Source of the DNA: Ignisphaera cupida
Lineage (GTDB): Archaea > Thermoproteota > Thermoprotei_A > Sulfolobales > Ignisphaeraceae
Length of the DNA stretch: 64,000 nucleotides
Direction: 5' to 3'
NCBI RefSeq assembly: GCF_030186535.1
Contig: NZ_JASNVW010000004.1
Location: 62,001-126,000, forward strand
The notes beneath the pieces were generated by a model, which worked only from the letters and a program-made list of their open reading frames with translations, was not told the DNA's origin and searched no databases. Position numbers and translations under genes: made by a program. Below, piece by piece: positions 52,150-62,762 of the stretch (the first letter of the stretch is position 1; every line of letters begins with the position of its first letter).

Positions 52150-53204
52150 AATCAGGACTAACATATATATTAATGAACATTATTTTAAATTTCAGCATAT
52201 ACTTAATACTATCACTTAGCCTCAACATAGAAGTTGGGTTTACTGGTATTCCACAATTTGGAAGATTAACAGCAGCATTGGTAGGATCTATAGCTGTTGG
52301 TGGTGTAATAGGCAGAGTTGCAGCTACTTTAATAGGAGCTCCTACAGGTAGTGAGTTCATATCTTACAATGCACCAATAATAACACAAATAAACAACTAT
52401 CTATCTACACATGCTATAGCATCAATTACCCTTTTAGTATTGGCAATTTTGACAGCAGTATTACTTGGAGCCTTAATAGGTTTGCTAACAGCATTGCCTG
52501 CAATAAGACTTAAAGAGTCTTATCTAGGTATAACACTATTGTCGTTTGGTGAAATACTTAGAACAATTACATATAACTCTCCTGAAATAATTGGAGGAAC
52601 ATTGGGCATTGCTGCACCATCCTTTTTCAGTTTTACAGGCGCATATGAGAGTTTTGCAGTCATGCTATTCATAGTCTTAATGGCTATTTTCTGCTACTTA
52701 ATCGCTGAGCGAATAAGTAAATCGCCTTTGGGAAGGGTTATGAGAGCTGTTAGAGATTCTGAGCTCGCTTCACAAGTTTATGGAAGAGATATAATGATTG
52801 TAAGAATCTATGCCATTGTTATAGGCTCTTCAATGGCGGCATTAGCAGGAGCTCTCTACTCCATATTTACAAAAAGTGTGAGAGCAGATATCTTCACAAG
52901 ATACAGCTGGACATTTTTACCATGGGCATACATAATGCTTGGTGGAGTTGGAAACAATCTTGGGGTTGCTCTAGGAGTTATAATACTTACTATAGCTAGA
53001 AGCACCATATCCATATACAAGTATGAGATCTCAGAACTTATTCCAATAGACCCTGTTTGGCTAGAGTACATACTAATAGGTATGGTGATAATACTGCTAA
53101 CTCTCTTTAGACCTCAAGGAATCCTACCAGAAAAGCCTGTAACCACTGTTTCTAAAAAAGAGCTTGAGGACATTAAAAGAAAAGTTGCATCATTCACTAG
53201 CTAA
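52140..53204 (+). CDS. livM: Branched-chain amino-acid-type ABC permease (LivM)
   Basis: A 354-residue permease with about nine to ten membrane helices. Conserved segments: SLSLNIEVGFTGIPQFG, GLLTALPAIRLKESYLGI, GRVMRAVRDSELASQVYG (coupling helix) and MLGGVGNNLGVALG. GGAGAGGAG before the ATG and the overlap with livH show coupled translation. It ends in a charged cytoplasmic tail. Confidence 0.92.
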   Translation: MALESGLTYILMNIILNFSIYLILSLSLNIEVGFTGIPQFGRLTAALVGSIAVGGVIGRVAATLIGAPTGSEFISYNAPIITQINNYLSTHAIASITLLVLAILTAVLLGALIGLLTALPAIRLKESYLGITLLSFGEILRTITYNSPEIIGGTLGIAAPSFFSFTGAYESFAVMLFIVLMAIFCYLIAERISKSPLGRVMRAVRDSELASQVYGRDIMIVRIYAIVIGSSMAALAGALYSIFTKSVRADIFTRYSWTFLPWAYIMLGGVGNNLGVALGVIILTIARSTISIYKYEISELIPIDPVWLEYILIGMVIILLTLFRPQGILPEKPVTTVSKKELEDIKRKVASFTS

Positions 53205-53316
53205 TTTAAACTATTTATTTATATGACAAGCGAGTAAACCCTAATACAAATATTCATAAATTATCTACAATGATATATGGTGCAAACTAGGGTCTTTTCA
53301 AATGAGATATAGAATC

Positions 53317-53333
53317 TTCTTCAACTTGAAGAA
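53317..53333. repeat. Perfect 17-bp palindrome between convergent genes
   Basis: TTCTTCAA and TTGAAGAA are inverted around a single C. It lies 113 bp after livM and 25 bp from the 3' end of the ACT-domain gene. It could be a terminator hairpin with a tight loop or a protein site; no T-run follows immediately on either strand. Confidence 0.35.
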
Positions 53334-53357
53334 AAACTAAACAGCAATAAAAATGTT

Positions 53358-54038
53358 TCAAACTCCTTTCTCAAGTCTTTTTCTTGCACTATCTATGTGC
53401 TTCATTATAATGCTAAATGCTTTTTCAACATCATTTTTAGATAAAATGATTATTGTATCTGTATAACATGATTCGATGTGAGTAATGTTTATATTGTTTT
53501 GCGCTAACACATTTGCTATATAGGCTAAGACCCCTGGAGTTGTCACTATTTCAATTGGACTTACAATAATTATTGCTGCTTGATCTTTTTGCACATTAAT
53601 AACATCATCACTCTTTATTATTGTTAAGTACTCATTAGCTGTTTCCCTATCTAACACAATTGTTATTGTTTTAACGCTTTGCATTATGGCTATAAATCTA
53701 GCTTCGGACATTAACTTACTTAGAAAGGCTATGACATAGCTAAGCGCAGATGATCTTAGTGTTACAATAGTTATATCTGTTCTTATCTCAATTGAGGATC
53801 TTGCTAATACCTCAAGAACCTCTCTCCTAACTTGCCTTTCTCTTCCAGCTTTACTAGAATACCTTATTAAGGCCATTTTAATTGAGTCAACAGATACTTC
53901 TTTTCCAAGCAATTGCGAGATTATGGGATGCAACATTTTTGCTAATTTACTATAGTTAACAATACCTCTTCCAATACACTGTTGAATTATTGGATCACTG
54001 GAAACAACATCTGTAACAATATCTGATACTGACGACAA
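53358..54038 (-). CDS. ACT-domain protein divergent from argG
   Basis: A protein of about 226 residues. The N-terminal half is helical, with a possible HTH (CIGRGIVNYSKLAKML, VSVDSIKMALIRYS). The C-terminal third contains an ACT-like domain, IEIVTTPGVLAYIANVLAQ, then NITHIESCYTDTIIIL. ACT domains bind amino acids, and the gene is divergent from the arginine operon, so an amino-acid-responsive regulator is a reasonable idea, unproven. GGTG 6 nt before the TTG at 54038 sets the start. Confidence 0.68.
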   Translation of the reverse strand: MSSVSDIVTDVVSSDPIIQQCIGRGIVNYSKLAKMLHPIISQLLGKEVSVDSIKMALIRYSSKAGRERQVRREVLEVLARSSIEIRTDITIVTLRSSALSYVIAFLSKLMSEARFIAIMQSVKTITIVLDRETANEYLTIIKSDDVINVQKDQAAIIIVSPIEIVTTPGVLAYIANVLAQNNINITHIESCYTDTIIILSKNDVEKAFSIIMKHIDSARKRLEKGV

Positions 54039-54143
54039 TTGTTCCACCTATAACAGATATCTGATACAATTAGTTATAAACATTTCACTAACTGGAAAAA
54101 TGCGTTCTAAAAACTATAAAATAAAATTTAAGGTGCAAATCAA

Positions 54144-55334
54144 TTGAAGGTTGTACTAGCGTATTCAGGTGGGTTAGATACTTCAACAATATTAGTGTTG
54201 TTGAAGAAAAAATACAATGCTGATGTTATAACAGTTACAGTTGATGTGGGGCAAGAAGATGATATGAAAGGTGTTGAGGAGAGGGCATATGAGCTTGGAG
54301 CATCTAAACATTATACCATAGATGCAAAGAAGGAATTTGCTGAAGAGTATGTGTTCAAAGCAATTAAAGCAAACGCTTTGTATGAGGGGAAATACCCACT
54401 TGGAACAGCTCTTGCAAGACCATTAATAGCAAAAAAAGTTGCTGAAATAGCTATGGAGGAGAACGCTGATGCTGTAGCACATGGATGTACTGGCAAAGGC
54501 AATGACCAAGTCAGATTTGATTTAACCTTGAAAGCATATCTAAAGCCAGGCATAAAGATATTGGCACCTGTTAGAGAGTTGAAGCTAACAAGAAGCGTCA
54601 ATATAAAGATTCTTAGCGAGTATGGCTACAAAGTTCCTGAAACACATAAGAAGTACAGTATTGATGAAAACTTGTGGTCTAGAAGCATAGAGGGAGGAGA
54701 GCTTGATGACCCACTTAAAGAACCAGGTGAAGACGCATTTGCGTGGACCATGCCACCTGAAAAAGCTCCTGATAAGCCAGCTTACATTAGCATAGAATTT
54801 GACGAAGGTATTCCAGTTAAGGTGAATGACGAAAAAATGGATTCTGTTCAGATGATAAAATATTTAAACATGTTCTTAGGCTCTCATGGATTTGGCAGAA
54901 TAGATTTGATAGAGAGCAGAGTTGTTGGATTGAAGAGTAGAGAGGTTTATGAAGCTCCTGCCGCATTGGCATTGATAGAAGCACATCAGGATTTGGAAAG
55001 AATGGTTTTAACACCAAAAGAACTAAGATTCAAGAGACTCATTGATGAAATGTGGACTGATTTGGTTTATCAAGGTCTTTGGATAGATCCTTTAAGAACA
55101 CATTTGGAAAGCTCTATAAACTCTATGAACAAATACATATGTGGTGTGGTTAAATTAAAGGTCTTTAAAGGCTCTTTATCAGTAGTGGGAAGAAACAGTC
55201 CATATTCTCTATATTCGAGAGAGGTCATAGACTACAACACTGGGTGGTATCCATCAGATGAGGAGGCTAGAGGATTTATAATGATACATGGAATGTATGC
55301 ATTAACATCGTTAAAGGTTAGAAATAGTAAGTAA
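54144..55334 (+). CDS. argG: Argininosuccinate synthase
   Basis: Joins citrulline and aspartate using ATP. A 396-residue protein with the N-type ATP-pyrophosphatase motif VVLAYSGGLDTSTIL at the start, ALARPLIAKK, AHGCTGKGNDQVRFD (citrulline and aspartate binding) and SIEGGELDDP. Start TTG with AAGGTG 9 nt upstream (54132-54137). First gene of argG-argH-carA-carB, so arginine synthesis from ornithine is encoded together. Confidence 0.97.
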   Translation: MKVVLAYSGGLDTSTILVLLKKKYNADVITVTVDVGQEDDMKGVEERAYELGASKHYTIDAKKEFAEEYVFKAIKANALYEGKYPLGTALARPLIAKKVAEIAMEENADAVAHGCTGKGNDQVRFDLTLKAYLKPGIKILAPVRELKLTRSVNIKILSEYGYKVPETHKKYSIDENLWSRSIEGGELDDPLKEPGEDAFAWTMPPEKAPDKPAYISIEFDEGIPVKVNDEKMDSVQMIKYLNMFLGSHGFGRIDLIESRVVGLKSREVYEAPAALALIEAHQDLERMVLTPKELRFKRLIDEMWTDLVYQGLWIDPLRTHLESSINSMNKYICGVVKLKVFKGSLSVVGRNSPYSLYSREVIDYNTGWYPSDEEARGFIMIHGMYALTSLKVRNSK

Positions 55335-55361
55335 TGTCTTGTTTCTTGAGGAGCAAATGGT

Positions 55362-56768
55362 ATGACTCTACGATATAGAATATACATAGGACAGACAAAG
55401 GATTTTATTGAAAGCTACTTCTCTAGCTTAGAAACGGATAAGAGACTTGTTAAATACATCACAATGGTTATGATGGCGCATGTAAAAACGCTAATGAATC
55501 ATGGAGTAATTCCGAAAGACCATGGAGAGGAGATACTGAGAAAGCTTAAGGAAGTTTTTCAATCTAATGGAGAACTTTTGTATAAGTGGATTGAAAAATC
55601 AAATACATTGTATGAAGATGCTTTTGAAGCACTTGAAGCATATTTACATGATGTTTCAGATGCTGATGCAGGCTATGTGGCAATTGGTAGAAGCAGGAAT
55701 GACCATATAGCAGCTGTTCTGAGGCTTTACATAAGAGACAACATTGTTAACATCCTATACAAGCTTTTAGAGGTTAGAGAAGCTTTGTTGCATAAAGCAA
55801 CGGAGTTTAGAAGTATAATAATACCATTCTTTACACATGAACAGATTGCTCAATGTGGTTCAGCATCAATATTCTTCATGTCTTATGAGTATACATTGGC
55901 TAATCTTTGGAAAATGCTTTACCAAGGACTTGACTTACTCAAAGAAAATCCCCTTGGTTCTGGAGCGGCAAGTGGCAGTCTTGTAAATATTGATAGAGAT
56001 TTTATTGGGAATCTTCTTTGTCTGGATAACACAGCAATACCACCATACTATGCAACAGGTTCAAGACTTTTCGTTCTTCACTATCTAAACATGTTATCAC
56101 TTATAATGCTCGAGTTAAGCAGATTTGCGGAGGACATGATATTTTTGAATAGTCTAATACCAAATGCACTAAACCCACCTGTTGAACATGTAGCAACAAG
56201 TAGTATAATGCCCCATAAGAGAAACCTTGTCACAATGGAAATTGTTAGAGCCAATGCCTCAAAAGTTTGTGGATTGAGTTTTGAGTCTCAATCTATATAC
56301 AAAGGCCTTCCGTATGGCTACAATCTAGATTTTCAGGAAATAAATAACGCAATTATGCAGTCTCTTGAAGTTGTTCAAAAGACGTTGGAAATAGTTAAAG
56401 ATTTTATAAATGGTTTAAACATAAATGAGAATGTTATTCAAAAATATATTGAGGATAAACCATGTTGGAGTAGTGACCTAGTTGAGTATATTGCTTTAAC
56501 TAATGGAAGACCGGCAAGAGAGGTTTATCTAAGTCTTGCTAGATTATTCAAGGAGTGTAGCGCAATAGATTCGAAATGTGTTTCAAAGCTTCTATCTTCA
56601 CTTAATCTATCGCATGTCGATATTTGGAACATAGTCAAGAACAAACCCATCGAGATAAACATTAAGAAGATACTTGAAGATGCCTGGACAAGGCTCGAAA
56701 GAGACAGAAATATTGTTAAAAGCATTTCACTATTCATTGAAAAGTGTACCTCAGCGCTTTTAAGCTAA
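55362..56768 (+). CDS. argH: Argininosuccinate lyase
   Basis: Splits argininosuccinate to arginine and fumarate. A 468-residue member of the fumarase/aspartase superfamily: DAGYVAIGRSRNDHIAAVLR, FTHEQIAQCGSA (His of the general acid-base pair region), NPLGSGAASGS and the signature TSSIMPHKRNLVT. 27 bp after argG, with GAGGAG before the ATG. Confidence 0.96.
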   Translation: MTLRYRIYIGQTKDFIESYFSSLETDKRLVKYITMVMMAHVKTLMNHGVIPKDHGEEILRKLKEVFQSNGELLYKWIEKSNTLYEDAFEALEAYLHDVSDADAGYVAIGRSRNDHIAAVLRLYIRDNIVNILYKLLEVREALLHKATEFRSIIIPFFTHEQIAQCGSASIFFMSYEYTLANLWKMLYQGLDLLKENPLGSGAASGSLVNIDRDFIGNLLCLDNTAIPPYYATGSRLFVLHYLNMLSLIMLELSRFAEDMIFLNSLIPNALNPPVEHVATSSIMPHKRNLVTMEIVRANASKVCGLSFESQSIYKGLPYGYNLDFQEINNAIMQSLEVVQKTLEIVKDFINGLNINENVIQKYIEDKPCWSSDLVEYIALTNGRPAREVYLSLARLFKECSAIDSKCVSKLLSSLNLSHVDIWNIVKNKPIEINIKKILEDAWTRLERDRNIVKSISLFIEKCTSALLS

Positions 56769-56793
56769 TTTGGTAGAGTATGTGTGAGGGTTC

Positions 56794-57963
56794 TTGCACA
56801 TATACACATTGCCTCATGTAAAATGCGAAACAGGATTGAAAAGCCGCCTGCTACTTGAGAATGGTGATGCTGTAGAAGGATGTGGCTTTGGCGCTAAAGG
56901 TATTAGTGTAGGAGAGATTGTATTCTCAACTAGTATGACAGGCTATACAGAGGCTTTAACAGATCCTAGCTATGCTGGTCAAATACTTGTATGGACACAT
57001 CCAATGGTTGGATGCTATGGAGTTCCAACAAAAGCACATAACTATTGTGGTGTTCCACTAAACTATGAATCTGATAAAATACAAGTTGAAGGCTTTGTAA
57101 TTTCAGAGCTTCCACCACCAAATCACTATCTAAGTATCTATGATTTGAACACATGGCTTTTGAAAAATGGCGTTCCAGGAATGTACAAAGTCGATACAAG
57201 AGCTTTGGTCAAAAAACTTAGAGAACGTGGTGTTATGATGAGTGTTTTAGCTGTTTTTCCAGAAGATGAAGAAGTTTCGTGGGACGAACTTGAAAAGAAA
57301 CTGAGAACAGCCACGAGATACGACTTAATAAATTTTGCACATATAGTGTCGCCAAAGAATATAGTGGTTCATGAGCCTTTGACAAAGCCCGTAGCTACTA
57401 TAGCTGTTCTTGACTGTGGTCTAAAGTATGGGATATTGAGATGGCTTTTGAGATACGGATTCAAGGTTATAAGATATCCGTGCTGGGCTAAGGCAAGTGA
57501 GCTGCTCGATAATTCTAATGGTATTGTTGTAAGCAATGGTCCTGGAAATCCAGCTGTTTTAGTGGATCAAATAAGAACTGTTAGAGAAATAGTTGAATCT
57601 GGCAAGCCAGTTCTTGGAATATGCCTTGGTCTGCAGCTTATATCACTATCTCTTGGAGCTAAAATCTACAAGCTTAGATATGGTCATAGAGGACCTAACA
57701 AGGGTGTTGTTGATGTTTTAACTGGTAAAAGTTATATAACAACACAAAACCATGGTTATGCAGTTGATCATAGAAGTCTTGTTGAATCAGATTTAATTTT
57801 GTGGTTTAGTAATATTGATGACAAGTCTGTTGAGGGGGTTATACATAAAAAACTACCTGTAATCGCAACACAGTTCCATCCAGAAGGGGGGCCAGGACCC
57901 CATGACACAACATGGGTATTTGAAATGTTTAAAAAGATGGTGTTAAACCATGGAGGTAGTTAA
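56794..57963 (+). CDS. carA: Carbamoyl-phosphate synthase small subunit
   Basis: Glutamine amidotransferase subunit supplying ammonia. A 389-residue protein. The N-terminal CarA domain includes VGEIVFSTSMTGYTEALTDPSY. The class I GATase has the nucleophile Cys in LGICLGLQL and the catalytic His-Glu in ATQFHPEGGPGPHDT. TTG start after GAGGGTT; it overlaps carB by 14 bp. Confidence 0.96.
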   Translation: MHIYTLPHVKCETGLKSRLLLENGDAVEGCGFGAKGISVGEIVFSTSMTGYTEALTDPSYAGQILVWTHPMVGCYGVPTKAHNYCGVPLNYESDKIQVEGFVISELPPPNHYLSIYDLNTWLLKNGVPGMYKVDTRALVKKLRERGVMMSVLAVFPEDEEVSWDELEKKLRTATRYDLINFAHIVSPKNIVVHEPLTKPVATIAVLDCGLKYGILRWLLRYGFKVIRYPCWAKASELLDNSNGIVVSNGPGNPAVLVDQIRTVREIVESGKPVLGICLGLQLISLSLGAKIYKLRYGHRGPNKGVVDVLTGKSYITTQNHGYAVDHRSLVESDLILWFSNIDDKSVEGVIHKKLPVIATQFHPEGGPGPHDTTWVFEMFKKMVLNHGGS

Positions 57964-60900
57964 AAAAGTTCTTGTAATAGGATCTGGGGCTATTAAAATA
58001 GCTGAAGCTGCGGAATTTGACTATAGCGGCAACCAAGCGTTGAAGGCTTTGAAGGAAGAGGGTATTGAAACTATTTTAATAAATCCCAATATAGCAACAA
58101 TACAAACAAGCTATAAATTTGCTGATAAGGTCTATCTCCTGCCCCTCAAAACGGAATATGTTGCTAAGGTTATTGAAATTGAGAGACCAGATGGAATTCT
58201 CATAGGTTTTGGAGGACAAACTGCTTTAAGTATTGGTGTAAGACTTCATGATACTGGTGTGTTGAGTAAATATGGTGTGAAGGTTTTGGGAACACCAATT
58301 GAGGGTATTAGAAGAGCATTGTCGAGGTCGTTGTTTAGAGAAACTATGGTTAAGCATGGAATACCTGTTCCACCAAGCAAAGCCACAACATCTATTGATG
58401 AAGCTATTAAAATAGCTGAGGAAATGGGGTATCCGGTCATGGTTAGGGTTAGCTTCAATCTCGGTGGAGCAGGAAGCTTTGTTGCGTGGAGAAGAGATGA
58501 GTTGGTGAAGAAACTTAGAGCAGCTTTTGCACAATCAGAAATAGGTGAGGTTTTAGTTGAGAAGTATCTTCATCACTGGAAGGAGATAGAGTTTGAGGTT
58601 GTTAGAGATAGCTATGACAATGTAGCTGCAGTTGCATGTTTGGAGAATCTAGATCCTATGGGGGTGCATACTGGTGAATCTATTGTTGTAGCACCATGTC
58701 AAACGCTTACAGATTTTGAGTATCAACTCTCTAGAAACTTGTCAATAGCAACTGAGAGAGCTATAATGCTTGTTGGTGAAGGAAATGTTCAAGTAGCTCT
58801 AAATCCATGGAATAGTGAAGAAGCTTATGTAATTGAAACTAATCCGAGAATGTCAAGAAGCAGTGCTCTTGCTAGCAAGGCAACAGGGTATCCACTTGCA
58901 TACATTGCTGCTAAACTTGCACTTGGATATAGACTTTACGAGGTTTTAAACAAGGTTACAGGTAAAACATCTGCTTGCTTCGAGCCTAGTCTCGACTATG
59001 TTGTTATAAAGATTCCTCGATGGGATTTGGACAAGTTTCCATATGTTGAAAAAACACTTGGTACAGAGATGAAAAGTGTTGGAGAGGTTATGGCAATTGG
59101 AAGAGCATTTTTAGAAGCTTTGCAAAAAGCAATAAGAATGCTTGATATTGGTGAGCCGGGTCTTGTTGGTGGAAGAATCTATGAGGATGATACAATCTCA
59201 ATTGATTACGTATTGGAGAGGATTAGAAGAAGAGAGCCTTATTGGCCAATCTGGGTTGCAAAAGCATTGAAATATGGAATTAATGTTGACACAATATATG
59301 AATTGACTGGGATAGACAAACATTTCCTGAAGCAAATACTAGGTGTGGTGCAATTCTATGAAAATCTAAAGAAAATTAGACAAGTAGAAAATATTGATGA
59401 GAAGAGCCTATCTAAAATCGTAGCCGAGGGCAAAAGACTTGGCTTTTCTGATGAGCAGCTTGCTAAAGCTCTTGGCATGGACATGGATAAAATTAGGGAG
59501 ATTAGGAAAAGGCATGGAATAACCCCAGTGGTTAAGCAGATAGATACCTTAGCAGCTGAGTGGCCTGCTCAAACAAACTATCTCTATTTAACACACAATG
59601 GGTGGGAGCATGACATTTCCTTTGTAAGTGAAAAGCCAAAGATTATGGTTCTTGGAGCAGGTGGATTCAGAATTGGAGTTAGTGTTGAATTTGATTGGAG
59701 CATTGTTTCATTTGCTGATGAGGCTCGAAAACTTGGATATGAAGTTATTGTAGTTAATTACAATCCAGAAACTGTTTCAACTGATTGGGATATGAATGAA
59801 AAGCTATATTTTGATGAGATAACAGTTGAAAGAGTTATTGACATCTATGAACTGGAGAAGCCAAGAGGAGTAGTGGCTTTTCTTGGTGGTCAAATATCAA
59901 ACAACATTGCATGGGAACTAGAGAAAAGAGGGTTATTGTTACTTGGCTCAGCAGGTTATAGTGTTCATAGAGCTGAGAATAGAGCACTGTTTAGCAAGCT
60001 CCTCGATGAGCTAGGTATTAAGCAGCCACCATGGATTGAAGCAACAAATGTAAATGATGTTGTGAAATTTGCTGAAGAAATCGGTTACCCAGTGCTTGTT
60101 AGACCAAGTTATGTGCTAAGTGGTTCTGCAATGAACATTGCATGGAACAAGAAAGAACTCATAGACTACATAACAAGAGCTGCTAAGATATCTCCCAAAT
60201 ATCCTGTTGTAGTTTCAAAGTTTATTGATAATGCAATTGAATTTGAAATAGATGCTGTAGGCGATGGAAAAACAGCTGTTGGTACAGTAATAGAGCATAT
60301 AGAGTATGCTGGCGTTCATAGCGGAGATGCAACAATGACCATTCCATATAGGACATTGCCAAGAGAAATTGTGGAAAAGGCATGTAAAGTGGCTATGAAG
60401 TTAAATGAGGTTTTGAATATTAAAGGGCCATATAATCTCCAAATGCTTTATAAAGATGGAGATATATATGTTATTGAATTGAACCTGAGAGCTAGTAGAT
60501 CAATGCCATTCACAAGTAAAGTAACTGGGTATAACCTAATGAAGGCAGCTGTTGAAGCTGCTTTGCTTAACAAACTTAATACGGTTGTTTTTGAAAATAA
60601 GTTCAACTTATTATTGCCAAAATGGTTTGGAGTAAAATCACCTCAATTCTCATGGGCAAGACTAAGAGGCTCTTATCCATTTCTAGGGCCAGAAATGAGA
60701 AGTGTTGGAGAGGTTGCTGTAATATCAAGGAAATTTGAAAATGCATTTATTTTAAGCTGGCTTAGCGTTTCTGGAAATAAATTACCATCGAAAGACAACA
60801 TTATATTAATATACAATCCAATGCAAAAAGACTATGTAGAATTGTACGAAGCATCAAAAACACTTTCCAATGCAGGCTATACTGTAGTTACTATAGATAC

Positions 60901-61180
60901 AATGCCTGTTAAAGGTGTTGATGCAATTTCTGAGACAAAAGTTGTTGAGTATATGATAAATAATAAAGTTGATCTAGTTATAACAACTGGTTATGCGCCG
61001 GAAAAAGACTACAGGATTAGAAGATATGCAGCAGACTTGGTTGTACCAATGATTCTAAATCATAGATTAGGAGCAGAATTTGCAAAAAGCTTATCTAAAT
61101 TCACTTTAGATAATGATGATATTAAAGATATGAAAATGTTTTGGACTAGAATAGAGGATATTATAATGCCCATTGCATAA
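57950..61180 (+). CDS. carB: Carbamoyl-phosphate synthase large subunit
   Basis: Makes carbamoyl phosphate from bicarbonate, ammonia and 2 ATP. The 1076-residue chain has the duplicated synthetase layout. Half 1: VLVIGSGAIKIAEAAEFDYS, the ATP-grasp region with RVSFNLGGAGSFVAW, and ETNPRMSRSSALASKATGYPLA. Half 2: IMVLGAGGFRIGVSVEFDW, RPSYVLSGSAMNIAW, and LNLRASRSMPFTSKVTGYNL. A C-terminal MGS-type allosteric domain follows. It shows GGFRIG where many have GPNRIG, a small change near the second nucleotide site. It serves arginine and probably pyrimidines. Confidence 0.96.
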   Translation: MEVVKKVLVIGSGAIKIAEAAEFDYSGNQALKALKEEGIETILINPNIATIQTSYKFADKVYLLPLKTEYVAKVIEIERPDGILIGFGGQTALSIGVRLHDTGVLSKYGVKVLGTPIEGIRRALSRSLFRETMVKHGIPVPPSKATTSIDEAIKIAEEMGYPVMVRVSFNLGGAGSFVAWRRDELVKKLRAAFAQSEIGEVLVEKYLHHWKEIEFEVVRDSYDNVAAVACLENLDPMGVHTGESIVVAPCQTLTDFEYQLSRNLSIATERAIMLVGEGNVQVALNPWNSEEAYVIETNPRMSRSSALASKATGYPLAYIAAKLALGYRLYEVLNKVTGKTSACFEPSLDYVVIKIPRWDLDKFPYVEKTLGTEMKSVGEVMAIGRAFLEALQKAIRMLDIGEPGLVGGRIYEDDTISIDYVLERIRRREPYWPIWVAKALKYGINVDTIYELTGIDKHFLKQILGVVQFYENLKKIRQVENIDEKSLSKIVAEGKRLGFSDEQLAKALGMDMDKIREIRKRHGITPVVKQIDTLAAEWPAQTNYLYLTHNGWEHDISFVSEKPKIMVLGAGGFRIGVSVEFDWSIVSFADEARKLGYEVIVVNYNPETVSTDWDMNEKLYFDEITVERVIDIYELEKPRGVVAFLGGQISNNIAWELEKRGLLLLGSAGYSVHRAENRALFSKLLDELGIKQPPWIEATNVNDVVKFAEEIGYPVLVRPSYVLSGSAMNIAWNKKELIDYITRAAKISPKYPVVVSKFIDNAIEFEIDAVGDGKTAVGTVIEHIEYAGVHSGDATMTIPYRTLPREIVEKACKVAMKLNEVLNIKGPYNLQMLYKDGDIYVIELNLRASRSMPFTSKVTGYNLMKAAVEAALLNKLNTVVFENKFNLLLPKWFGVKSPQFSWARLRGSYPFLGPEMRSVGEVAVISRKFENAFILSWLSVSGNKLPSKDNIILIYNPMQKDYVELYEASKTLSNAGYTVVTIDTMPVKGVDAISETKVVEYMINNKVDLVITTGYAPEKDYRIRRYAADLVVPMILNHRLGAEFAKSLSKFTLDNDDIKDMKMFWTRIEDIIMPIA

Positions 61181-61315
61181 ACATTTTTACCTACTTAAGT
61201 CAAACACTTTTCTATAAATCATTGCTAAAGCTTATGCTCAATTATTTGAAGTACTTATTATATTTATAGTCTTGTATTGTTCTCATAAACAAAACAAGTC
61301 TCTAAGATGAGTTAA

Positions 61316-62578
61316 TCAATATGCTTTTCTCTCCTTTCTTCGAAACCCCATCCTAACTCCAGTAATCACTATATCACTATTAAAAACTTTAACTGCTATT
61401 CCAATTATTATAACACATATTATTATTGATGATGCAAATGATGAAAATGCTAGCATAACCATTTTGGGTGAAAGCCTTGTCATCGCTAAGACGTATACTG
61501 TGGGAGCAACTAAAATACCATAAATTATGGAGGTCATAATGTTAAGAGGCATTGATATGAATAGTGATGCTATGCCAAAGCCTATGTATATAAACGTTAT
61601 TGGTGTGGCCAATATTCCTGCTGTTCTTTCATCTGATGATATAGAGCCTATTAAAACTCCTATAGCTCCACTATATATCAATCCTATTACAAGTGATGCT
61701 ATAACATATACTGCAAAATCAGGTGTAATAAAATCTAGGTTAAGTGGTATAGCTAGCATATTCTGGCTTTTTCCAACTGGTTGAGATATCTGGCTTATCA
61801 TGAAGAATAGTGCTAGATAATATATGAGACCAGTTAAAAAAGCCATTACAGCAGATCCAGCTATTTTAGCTAAAACAATTTCTCTTCTTGGAACTGGTTG
61901 AGATAGAAGCATTTCAAAAGCCTTCTCAACTTTTTCTATAGCTGTTAAACTGGCTGCTGAGGATGTTGTTAAACCCATCATAAATGATAGAATGAGTATT
62001 AGTGCTGTCACCAACTGCACAAAATTGTTTATTTGCTGAATACTCATAGCCTTTCCAAAGACTATAACACTTGAGTTTAATACAACGTATCTTTCCTGTG
62101 GAAGTGAATAGTTGTACAATATGCTTATAACCCGTGTAATGACTTTTGACAAAATTGATGAAACTAATTGAAGCACACCAATCTTTGCTTGTAAACTAAT
62201 TTGCGACAAATCCTCTATCTTAGTATAACCCAAAACAACAATAGGAAGTCCAGATGTAGCATTTTCTGTAAAGCCTTTTGGAATCACTATAACATATGGA
62301 CTTTTATCCAACGCATAACCAAGGTCTGAATAGAGCTTAACTCCACCAGCTAAAGAAACATTAAAATTCTTTACCACTAAGTTTACAAACTGATTATTTT
62401 CCTCAGCAACAACACCAATATTTAATTTTGTTGTTTCCTGAATTGTTTGCGAAATACCAGCTCTAGTAATACTTCCAATAAATCCATAGAAAACAAATAT
62501 GAGCAATAATGATGCTATAAAGGCAGGGTTTCTAAGTATAGCTTTAATCTCTCTAAGAATAAGTTGTTTAAGAGGCAT
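61316..62578 (-). CDS. ABC-2-type transporter permease (NatB-like)
   Basis: A protein of about 420 residues. One N-terminal membrane helix follows LKQLILREIKAILRNPAFIA, then a large extracytoplasmic domain, then five to six helices. EKAFEMLLSQPVPRREIVLAKI is the amphipathic coupling element typical of ABC-2 exporters. GAGGA before the ATG at 62578 sets the start (open frame to 62653). The partner ATPase is not in the window on the downstream side. Confidence 0.82.
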   Translation of the reverse strand: MPLKQLILREIKAILRNPAFIASLLLIFVFYGFIGSITRAGISQTIQETTKLNIGVVAEENNQFVNLVVKNFNVSLAGGVKLYSDLGYALDKSPYVIVIPKGFTENATSGLPIVVLGYTKIEDLSQISLQAKIGVLQLVSSILSKVITRVISILYNYSLPQERYVVLNSSVIVFGKAMSIQQINNFVQLVTALILILSFMMGLTTSSAASLTAIEKVEKAFEMLLSQPVPRREIVLAKIAGSAVMAFLTGLIYYLALFFMISQISQPVGKSQNMLAIPLNLDFITPDFAVYVIASLVIGLIYSGAIGVLIGSISSDERTAGILATPITFIYIGFGIASLFISMPLNIMTSIIYGILVAPTVYVLAMTRLSPKMVMLAFSSFASSIIICVIIIGIAVKVFNSDIVITGVRMGFRRKERKAY

Positions 62579-62762
62579 ATTAATGTCCTCAGAACTAACT
62601 AGGTTTTGCAGACCTTCTTTAAAAACTTTACAATTTAATTTAAAGCAACACAATTCTACAACAGCGTTAAAGGCGCAATGACTAAAGAGCTTAAAAAGGT
62701 TTGTTTAAACAGTAGTCTGGTAGTTTTTGCAGCATATAATTATGTGTGCAGGGAGCTATTCA

